From Patescibacteria group bacterium (GTDB taxonomy: Bacteria > Patescibacteriota > WWE3 > UBA101185 > UBA10185): a stretch of DNA of 36,315 bases. The stretch spans positions 1 to 36,315 of the forward strand of contig JAHYJU010000006.1 of NCBI GenBank assembly GCA_019428825.1, given 5' to 3'. The translations under genes were made by a program, and so were the position numbers. Below are positions 28,420-34,692 of this stretch, piece after piece; the first letter of the stretch is position 1; each line of letters begins with the position of its first letter. The notes under the pieces were generated by a model. It saw nothing but the letters and a program-made list of their open reading frames with translations. It was not told where the DNA came from and searched no databases.

Positions 28420-29577
28420 TTACCAAACTCTTATATCTCTAAAGGTTATTAAGACAACTAATAAAAGTAGAGCTATCATTCCGGCTCTGTGAACACTTGC
28501 CTCAAATTTCGGATTAACCTTTCTTTTGGTAACACCTTCAAAAAACTTAAACGCTATTCTTCCACCATCTAAAGCAGGTATGGGAAGCAGGTTTGTAAAT
28601 GCAAAACCTAATGAAACAATTGCAACTGTATCTATTAGTACTAAAAATTTCTCACTACCCTTGCTTTGAACGATACTTCCCAAAATATTAAAAATTCCGA
28701 CCGGACCTGTCATACTACTGGAAACAGGTTCAATATCTCTGGTCTCAACTGAAATTCCAATGATTTTACCTAAAGCAGAGGTTGAGTAAGATAACATGTT
28801 GTAAGTATGTAAAGGAGCTGAGAATATCTTTTCAAAAGGTGTTTCGTAAGATATTGCCTTAGCATCTCCCAAATACACTCCGATAATTGCGTCCCCCTCA
28901 TCTTCATTTTGAGGAACGTAAGATTCGGGGACGACGGTATAAGTATTTCTTCTCTCGTAGGATCTATCAGAAATATCAAGTGTTTCAATTTGTACTTCGT
29001 TTCCCGCTTTTCCTGATAAATTATTCCTAAGATCCTGAATATTTGAAATGTCCTGACCATCAACCTTTAGTACCACTTCGCCCAAACCCATACCCGACAA
29101 CATTGAAGGCGAATCCTCTCCCATATCAAATATCATAGTGGTGTAAACAATTTCATTTCCAAATCTGAAATCGTGATCAAATATCATTGGGATATAAAAA
29201 CTTCTAAAATTATTGGCAAAAAAGAAAATATAATAAAGTAAAAAAGCTGTCATAAAATTCATAAAAACGCCGGCACCTAAAATCATAATTTTTTGCCACG
29301 CACTCTTGTTAGCAAAACTCCTGGGATCATTTTTCGTTTTTCCCTCATCCTCTTCTTCATCCTCACCTGTAATTTTGACAAAACCACCAAAGGGAATTAG
29401 GTTAATAGAATAAAAAGTTTCTCCAAATTGCTTTCCGAATATCTTAGGCGGGTAACCTATACCGAACTCTTCAACCCTAACACCGTTTTTCTTTGCTGCC
29501 CAAAAATGCCCTAACTCATGTATGACAACAAGAAAAGAGATTATTAATAAAACTATTATTATAGTGATAATATTCAT
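28420..29577 (-). CDS. rseP: RIP metalloprotease (site-2 protease, RseP type)
   Basis: A membrane zinc protease that cuts within the membrane, in other bacteria releasing sigma-factor control or removing signal-peptide remnants. The 385-aa protein has the catalytic HELGH (20-24) in the first membrane helix, the adjacent FGIGYPPKIFG, a PDZ domain at about 160-225 (MLSGMGLGEVVLKVDGQDIS), and the second catalytic motif NLLPIPALDGGRIAF (about 331-345) with its Asp ligand. Further membrane segments lie at about 97-120 and 362-380. It follows frr by 9 bp in the rpsB-tsf-frr-rseP series. Confidence 0.94.
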   Translation of the reverse strand: MNIITIIIVLLIISFLVVIHELGHFWAAKKNGVRVEEFGIGYPPKIFGKQFGETFYSINLIPFGGFVKITGEDEEEDEGKTKNDPRSFANKSAWQKIMILGAGVFMNFMTAFLLYYIFFFANNFRSFYIPMIFDHDFRFGNEIVYTTMIFDMGEDSPSMLSGMGLGEVVLKVDGQDISNIQDLRNNLSGKAGNEVQIETLDISDRSYERRNTYTVVPESYVPQNEDEGDAIIGVYLGDAKAISYETPFEKIFSAPLHTYNMLSYSTSALGKIIGISVETRDIEPVSSSMTGPVGIFNILGSIVQSKGSEKFLVLIDTVAIVSLGFAFTNLLPIPALDGGRIAFKFFEGVTKRKVNPKFEASVHRAGMIALLLLVVLITFRDIRVW

Positions 29578-29586
29578 AGAAAAACC

Positions 29587-30138
29587 CTAAACCGTCATTA
29601 TTTCCTTTTTCTTATCTTCTCCAATGTTTTCCGCTTCTTCAGTAAATTCCTTTATAATGTCCTCAACATCGTCTTTTTGTTTAAATTTTTCATCCTCAGT
29701 AATAGACTTATCAGAAAAATCCTTTTCGATATCTTTCATAACTTCCTGCCTAATATTTCTGATAGCATTTTTACAACTCTCCACCTTCTCTGAAACATCC
29801 TTGGCAAATTCAATTCTTCTTTCTTCAGTCAAAGAAGGGACGCTTACCCTTACCCTATCTGCTTCTTTTATAGCACTAAGACCAAGGTCACTATTTTTTA
29901 TACCATTTACAATAGAATCTAAAACACTCTTATCCCATGGAATAACGGCAAGATTGTTGGAGTCCATTACTGTAATTGAACCTAGCTCCTTTACAGTCAT
30001 AAAAGAACCTTCATACGCCTCAACTGAAATATCCGAGATTAAAGCCGGGGAAACCCTACCTGTCCTAATTTGATTTAATTCAGACATTAAAAAATCTATG
30101 GATTTTCCAAGTCTGCTTTTTAGTTCTGATGTATTCAT
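29587..30138 (-). CDS. frr: ribosome recycling factor
   Basis: RRF splits post-termination ribosomes with EF-G. From the chosen start the protein is 183 aa, the normal length of about 185. Motifs are LNQIRTGRVSPALISDISVE, YEGSFMTVKELGSITVMDSN, the VPSLTEERRIEFAKDVSEK helix and the terminal EEAENIGEDKKKEIMTV. The frame opens 14 codons earlier (30180), which would overlap tsf by 17 bp, but those residues (LLENKSLFDIILH) do not belong to the family. The ATG at 30138 has no clear Shine-Dalgarno sequence. Confidence 0.94.
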   Translation of the reverse strand: MNTSELKSRLGKSIDFLMSELNQIRTGRVSPALISDISVEAYEGSFMTVKELGSITVMDSNNLAVIPWDKSVLDSIVNGIKNSDLGLSAIKEADRVRVSVPSLTEERRIEFAKDVSEKVESCKNAIRNIRQEVMKDIEKDFSDKSITEDEKFKQKDDVEDIIKEFTEEAENIGEDKKKEIMTV

Positions 30139-30163
30139 ATGTAGAATAATATCAAATAGAGAT

Positions 30164-30622
30164 TTATTCTCCAACAGCAAACTTAGTGAATTTCCTTATC
30201 TCTATCTTCTCACCGACCTTTGCTGTAGCTTCATTCACAAGGTCCAGTATCTTTTTTGACGGGTCTCTTATATATTCGGATTCTAATAAACCCTCAACGT
30301 CTTCGTAATCTTCCGTACAAACTTGCATTGCCACTTCTTTACAAAGATTTTGAAAATCTTCGGTCTTTGCTACAAAATCCGTTTCGCAACTTAAAAGAAC
30401 CAAGCTTCCAACTTTACCGCTGTTATGTATATACGAAAAAACTAACCCGTCTTCGGCTACTCTATCTGATTTTTTTGCAGCTTTCGATGCTGCTTTTTTT
30501 AATAACTCCTCTTTTGCCTTATCAAAATCATCCCCTACTTCCTCTAATAAACTCTTTATTTCTAGTATTCCCGCTCCCGTCTCATCTCTTAATTTTTTAA
30601 TTTTCTCCATGTTAATTGACAT
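30164..30622 (-). CDS. tsf: elongation factor Ts, short form
   Basis: EF-Ts is the GDP/GTP exchange factor of EF-Tu. The N-terminal UBA-like domain (IKKLRDETGAGILEIKSLLE) and the core with CETDFVAKTEDF are present. At 152 aa it keeps one core subdomain and lacks the coiled coil and second subdomain of E. coli EF-Ts (about 280 aa), as in other reduced bacteria and some organelles. It lies 62 bp after rpsB, the usual order. Confidence 0.94.
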   Translation of the reverse strand: MSINMEKIKKLRDETGAGILEIKSLLEEVGDDFDKAKEELLKKAASKAAKKSDRVAEDGLVFSYIHNSGKVGSLVLLSCETDFVAKTEDFQNLCKEVAMQVCTEDYEDVEGLLESEYIRDPSKKILDLVNEATAKVGEKIEIRKFTKFAVGE

Positions 30623-30638
30623 ATATTTTCCTATTCTT

Positions 30639-30670
30639 CAGGGCTCAGCCCTGGAAGGGCTCAGCCCTGA
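30639..30670. repeat. GGGCTCAGCCC double palindrome between rpsB and tsf
   Basis: GGGCTCAGCCC occurs twice (30641-30651 and 30657-30667) separated by TGGAA. Each is a palindrome around one base (GGGCT-C-AGCCC). The design, two single-centre palindromes with a CT-S-AG core in tandem, matches the GACTGAGTC repeats at 26317-26515, although the sequence differs. It could form an internal terminator or processing hairpin that tunes tsf relative to rpsB. Confidence 0.75.
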
Positions 30671-30684
30671 TAAACCTAATAAAT

Positions 30685-31569
30685 TTATTCCTTCTCTTCT
30701 TCTTCAGCAGAAGATTCTTTAATAGCAATTTCTTGTTCTTCTTTTACAACTTCTTCTACCAACTTTTCTTCAACAGCCACAGCAACTTCCTCCGGCACAA
30801 CTTCAACTTTCTCTTCTTCTTTAGCTTCTTTTTCAGCATTTTCCTGTGCTTCTTTCTTTTCTTTTTCAGACTTTCCAAATTCCTTGTAGCCCTCTTCTAC
30901 TGCATCTGCGATTGCCCTGACTAATAAAGCAACTGATTTTAATGCATCGTCATTTCCGGGTATAGGATAATCAATATCCGAAGGATCACAATTGGTATCA
31001 ACAACCGAAACTACGGGGGCGTCTGATCTTTTTGCTTCTCTAATAGCTGTTTTTTCTCTTTTAGGATCTAAAACAAAAAGAACTTCGGGAGCTTTTTTAA
31101 GAGAGGAAATACCTCCGTAAGTAGCTTCTAATTTTTCAATTTCTCTGTCTATCATTAGACGTTCTTTTTTTGTGTAAATTGAAAACTTACCTTCTTCTCT
31201 TCCTTTTATGTAATCCAGGAGTTTATCAATATTCTTTTTTATAGTCTCAAAATTAGTAATTGTACCTCCAACCCATCTTTCACTTACAAACAGCGCTCCT
31301 GACCTTCTGGCCTCATTCTCAATAATTTCTTTAGACTGTCTTTTTGTTCCTACAAAAACTATTACTTTACCTTGAGAGGCTTGTTCATAAAGAAAATCAC
31401 AAGCTTTCTGAAGCATTTCTTCTGTTTTTTCAAGGTCAATTATATGTACGTTTTTATTTACAGTGTAAATGTAAGGCTCCATCTTTGGGTGCCATTTTCT
31501 AGCTTGATGTCCAAAATGAACGCCCGAATCTATCATCTCCTGTATTTTAGGTAGTTTATATTTTGCCAT
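30685..31569 (-). CDS. rpsB: 30S ribosomal protein S2
   Basis: S2, 294 aa. KLPKIQEMIDSGVHFGHQAR (5-24), WHPKMEPYIYTVNKNVHIID, FVGTKRQSKEIIENEARRSG, SERWVGGTITNFETIKKNID and PVVSVVDTNCDPSDIDYPIP are all diagnostic. From about residue 235 there is an acidic Glu/Lys/Val-rich tail of 60 residues that is absent from E. coli S2 and found in various bacteria. The promoter lies about 245 bp upstream, leaving a long structured leader that may mediate autoregulation. Confidence 0.96.
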   Translation of the reverse strand: MAKYKLPKIQEMIDSGVHFGHQARKWHPKMEPYIYTVNKNVHIIDLEKTEEMLQKACDFLYEQASQGKVIVFVGTKRQSKEIIENEARRSGALFVSERWVGGTITNFETIKKNIDKLLDYIKGREEGKFSIYTKKERLMIDREIEKLEATYGGISSLKKAPEVLFVLDPKREKTAIREAKRSDAPVVSVVDTNCDPSDIDYPIPGNDDALKSVALLVRAIADAVEEGYKEFGKSEKEKKEAQENAEKEAKEEEKVEVVPEEVAVAVEEKLVEEVVKEEQEIAIKESSAEEEEKE

Positions 31570-31812
31570 TTATATTTTCTTTCTTTTAATTTTTATGAGG
31601 GAATTTAAAAAAAGAGTAAGTGTCTTTTAAAATTTCCCTCTTTTACTTTTGAAATTAATTAACTTAGTAATTTCTCACCTGAGCCCCCGCCTACGCTAAA
31701 GTCTTTACCTGCCGTAGCCTTTTATAGGCGAAGGTAGGGATTCGGCGGGTAAAACCGCCCAAGACATCTGCGTTCTAAAATCTCCTGGGGGAGAGAGTTT
31801 CAGGACATGGGT
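31570..31812 (-). promoter_or_regulatory. rpsB 5' leader with stable hairpins
   Basis: On the minus strand the leader holds CTCC-tgg-GGGAG, then GGCGG-tttta-CCGCC, a larger structure (CCCGCC/GGCGGG around TACCT/AGGTA and GCCT/AGGC, about 31685-31750), and near the gene a long hairpin 31597-31640 (GAGGGAA with TTCCCTC, continuing through A/T pairs). S2 autoregulates through its leader in other bacteria, so a similar role is possible. The 31685-31750 part shares CTACGCTAAAG with a palindrome at 12353-12377 and may be an inserted repeat. Confidence 0.5.
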
Positions 31813-31841
31813 AAATTATCACGTGGTGGGTGTTTTGGCAA
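31813..31841 (-). promoter_or_regulatory. promoter of rpsB
   Basis: Minus-strand TTGCCA (31841-31836) and TAATTT (31818-31813) are 17 bp apart. It drives the rpsB-tsf-frr-rseP series with a leader of about 240 nt and diverges from the promoter at 31892-31921. Confidence 0.55.
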
Positions 31842-31891
31842 TAGGGTTTTATTGGTATTGAAATTACTATTAATTGATAATAACCTATAGA

Positions 31892-31921
31892 TTGATATGA
31901 GACTTGCGATTGATGTATAAT
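31892..31921 (+). promoter_or_regulatory. promoter of the plus-strand structured RNA
   Basis: TTGATA (31892-31897) and a perfect TATAAT (31916-31921) are separated by 18 bp, with TG directly before the -10. The expected start is near 31928, just ahead of the first strand of the RNA's closing helix. Confidence 0.75.
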
Positions 31922-31927
31922 AAGATT

Positions 31928-32165
31928 ACAAAACTGGAGGCGGGATCAAGTAGAAAGGGAAAAAATGAAACACCTTGTTTTTAAATCTATTGCTGCCAAT
32001 TTTATTAGCAAGATTTGAAAGGAGGTGATCAAAGGGCCGGCAAGTGGCAAGGTTAAATCCTTAATACTTACCATATAAGCCCTGTCTCTACTTGTTCAAA
32101 TTTAGGGAAAGGAGAAAAGGAAAAAATTTGATTTTTTAAAAATTAATCCAACCCGCCTCTTTTCT
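31928..32165 (+). ncRNA. structured RNA with a perfect 16S-tail complement; family unknown
   Basis: GAGGCGGG (31937-31944) pairs with CCCGCCTC (32152-32159), and CAAGTAG (31947-31953) with CTACTTG (32088-32094), nested. The last stem is followed by TTTTCTTT, a terminator. Inside are a hairpin AAATCT/AGATTT with TGCT/AGCA (31983-32016), which CACCT/AGGTG can extend, and an AGGGC/GCCCT stem (32033-32037/32079-32083) around AAGG/CCTT. Between them lies GAAAGGAGGTGATC (32017-32030), complementary over 14 nt to the common bacterial 16S 3' end, yet no start codon follows at usable distance. A 17-codon frame (31965-32018) with AAGGG upstream ends on this site. It does not match tmRNA, SRP RNA or RNase P signatures; 6S-type cannot be excluded. 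Confidence 0.65.
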
Positions 32166-32217
32166 TTCCATATAGAGATTATTTAGTCAAAATATATACT
32201 ATTAACAACACTCTAAA

Positions 32218-33954
32218 CTATTTTAACTCATAAACCCAAGTATCATTTGGGATATCAGCAAAGTAAAGGTCACCATAATCATTAACAAAATCCTTAAGTC
32301 TTGATTGGTGTCTCTCAGGACATCCAAAAAACACAATTCTTTCATCAAGTCTATCAAGAAGTATTAAGTATCTTATATTATTCTCTTTCAATTCAGCATA
32401 CATACCCTCATTGCTTCTTTTAGAATATCCGAAATACAAACTGTCCCTTACAACCCTTTTATCGTAATCATTTAAAAAGGTTAGAAAAACTTGCTGAGGG
32501 AAAGGACTACTATCTAATATTAAACCCTCGGTGTTACTTAACATTGTTGATATATATTCATTACCTAATAAAAATTTGCTTTTTTTAGGATTATTTATAG
32601 GATTTCGTAGCAAAAACATTAAAAATGTCGATGCACCTAAAATTAAAAATATAAATCTTAAATACCTTTCTTGATTTCCATCAAAAAAATACTCATAAAG
32701 CGGCACTACGTAAATTGGAAACAAAAAGAATAAATACCAGTATACAGTCCTTATTGAAATAAAATAGTAAATGGTATAGAAAAAGGTAGCTAGAAATAAA
32801 AAGTTGTCATATTTTTCTCTTCTTTTAATTATAAGGGGTATAAATATTATTATCGAAATGTACAAGTACGGTCCGGGGTCTCTGAGCCTCACACGAATAA
32901 ATCCACTGTTAATATTATAAAAATAGTTTATTGGTTGACTAAGAAAATCCCAAATACTTCTGTCATTAATAATATGGGAGAAATCTACTGTCTTCTGCTC
33001 CCTAAGACACTCCCCATAAACACTGTCAATTTTTTCAAAAACAACAGTAGGATTTTTATCTTTCGGATATATATTTATATTAGTCCAAGGAATCGCCAAA
33101 CCGAAATTTACAATCCAAAATAATAAAAGTAGAGAGATTATCAGAGGAGATATAAATGAAACCAATAGCTCTTTATATAGTCGATGTTTAAATAGGCTAA
33201 AAACATGCAATCCTGTAAGGATGAGATAGAAAGGCAAAACAGAAATCTTAGTCAGTATTGCCAACCCGGAGAAAATACCAAATAATAAATACCTGATCAG
33301 GTTACCACTGTTTTTTATGTCTACGTAAATAATGAAAGATAGCAAACTAAACATCAGAAGAAATTGGTCAATTTTAAACTCGTATAGAGCTAAATCAAGA
33401 TAAACAGGAGTCGTAGCAACAATAAAGATTAGAAAACTATACTTATACTTAGAAAAACCAAGTTTTTTATAAAAAACTTTCAAAAGAAATATATTAATCA
33501 AAGACACTACAATAAAGCTGGTATAAACATAGCTTTTTGACATATACCTCCATATAGCAGCCAACATTAATTCTATTAAATAAGGGGGGTGTGCAGAATT
33601 AGTAAAGTTTAAGAAAAAATTATCTTTTAACAACAAGACTCTTTTTAGATACCATAATTGACCATCCCAGCTATTATAACGAAGATAACTACTGGAGCTC
33701 AGAACTAACATAAGGGTAATTGAAATTAAGAATACATTGAATAGTAAATTTACTATTATTAATTCTTTATTGGAAAGGATTTTTATTGTGAATACAATCA
33801 ATACCGCAAAAAAAAATGCGACTAAATACCACCAAAGAAGTATAGGCCTACTAATCAAATATATCAGAATCAAAACCGGAATTATTAAATATTTTTTTCT
33901 TAATAAATTTACTTCTGAAGAGAGCGTTTTAAAAAGTTTTTTGTAATAATCCAT
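32218..33954 (-). CDS. multi-pass membrane protein, probable GT-C glycosyltransferase
   Basis: A 578-aa integral membrane protein with roughly eleven hydrophobic segments, from LIIPVLILIYLISRPILLWW (about 23-42) to FIFLILGASTFLMFLL (about 435-450), then a soluble C-terminal domain of about 120 aa. The first outer loop SWDGQLWYLKRVLLLKDN with nearby SAHPPYLIELML resembles the acidic loop and aromatic pattern of ArnT/PMT-like GT-C enzymes that use polyprenyl-linked sugars. The gene overlaps the upstream GT2 gene by 46 bp, and GT2 enzymes of the DPM1 type make such lipid-linked donors. The two may act together in glycosylating lipids or surface proteins. The assignment to GT-C rests on topology and context. 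Confidence 0.7.
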   Translation of the reverse strand: MDYYKKLFKTLSSEVNLLRKKYLIIPVLILIYLISRPILLWWYLVAFFFAVLIVFTIKILSNKELIIVNLLFNVFLISITLMLVLSSSSYLRYNSWDGQLWYLKRVLLLKDNFFLNFTNSAHPPYLIELMLAAIWRYMSKSYVYTSFIVVSLINIFLLKVFYKKLGFSKYKYSFLIFIVATTPVYLDLALYEFKIDQFLLMFSLLSFIIYVDIKNSGNLIRYLLFGIFSGLAILTKISVLPFYLILTGLHVFSLFKHRLYKELLVSFISPLIISLLLLFWIVNFGLAIPWTNINIYPKDKNPTVVFEKIDSVYGECLREQKTVDFSHIINDRSIWDFLSQPINYFYNINSGFIRVRLRDPGPYLYISIIIFIPLIIKRREKYDNFLFLATFFYTIYYFISIRTVYWYLFFLFPIYVVPLYEYFFDGNQERYLRFIFLILGASTFLMFLLRNPINNPKKSKFLLGNEYISTMLSNTEGLILDSSPFPQQVFLTFLNDYDKRVVRDSLYFGYSKRSNEGMYAELKENNIRYLILLDRLDERIVFFGCPERHQSRLKDFVNDYGDLYFADIPNDTWVYELK

Positions 33955-34613
33955 ATAAATTTCAAACCGTCTATAGGTCTTATACTTTTTCCCTCCTTAA
34001 TAGATCTAGGTTTGTAGGATATCGGAAATTCTACTATCTTTATACCTCTATTATTAAGTATACATGTTAGTTGTGCACAGAAACCGAATTTTTTCTCAGT
34101 TATCATTTTAGGTTCCACAATATCTCTCCTAAAAACCTTATAGCAAGTTGAAATATCTGTAATATTATCCCTAAAAAGCAGGTTGTAGTATCTGGTTATA
34201 AAAATATTTCCCCAAAGAAAAAGGCGGTGTTTGTACGGATTTTTTTTTAATAATCTAGATCCATAAACTGCACTATAACTATTATCTATCGCCAAACTAT
34301 ACAAATAGAATAATTCTGAAGGATTATACTCTAAATCTGCATCCTGTATTGCTAAATAATCTCCCCTAGCTACCTCCATACCACTCCTTACTGCATCTGT
34401 TTTACCCCGATTTTTATCTAATCTTAAAGCAACCATACTGTCATATTTTTCTGATAATATTTTTAAATATTCCTCAGTTTTATCAGTCGAACCATCATCA
34501 ACCACTATTAGCTCAAAATCATTATAATTAGAAGAGTTATTGTAAACATTCTCTATTACCTCTCTGATTGTCTTATCTTCATTATAGACTGGTATTATTA
34601 TGCTTAGACTCAT
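33909..34613 (-). CDS. GT2 family glycosyltransferase (DPM1/polyprenyl-phosphate type)
   Basis: A 234-aa GT-A-fold enzyme. LSIIIPVYNEDKTIREVIEN (3-22), LIVVDDGSTDKTEEYL (about 35-50), KNRGKTDAVRSGMEVARGDY and the metal-binding QDADLEYNPSEL (about 93-104) are the GT2 signatures. There is no strong C-terminal membrane segment, so it resembles soluble DPM1-like enzymes that transfer sugar from a nucleotide to polyprenyl phosphate at the inner face of the membrane. It overlaps the membrane-protein gene by 46 bp, so they are coupled. Confidence 0.9.
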   Translation of the reverse strand: MSLSIIIPVYNEDKTIREVIENVYNNSSNYNDFELIVVDDGSTDKTEEYLKILSEKYDSMVALRLDKNRGKTDAVRSGMEVARGDYLAIQDADLEYNPSELFYLYSLAIDNSYSAVYGSRLLKKNPYKHRLFLWGNIFITRYYNLLFRDNITDISTCYKVFRRDIVEPKMITEKKFGFCAQLTCILNNRGIKIVEFPISYKPRSIKEGKSIRPIDGLKFIWIITKNFLKRSLQK

Positions 34614-34692
34614 TTCCTAATTTTACCCTATTTAATAAATATCTAAATGCGAGGAAATTAGAAACTTTTTCATGAAATCCTTGATTTTTATC

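Noticed and set aside
30616-30924. Phe/Leu-rich plus-strand open frame opposite the end of rpsB
   Set aside because: It is the complement of the Glu/Lys-rich S2 tail, which gives Phe/Leu-rich frames by default.
32025-32076. GTG-initiated 17-codon frame beginning inside the perfect Shine-Dalgarno site
   Set aside because: The GTG overlaps the site itself, so it cannot be read from it at normal spacing, and its bases are used in a hairpin.
31928-32165. tmRNA, SRP RNA or RNase P RNA
   Set aside because: There is no T-loop or CCA end (tmRNA), no GGAAGGAAGCAGCC-like loop (SRP), and no GAAAGTCC or ACAGAA core (RNase P).
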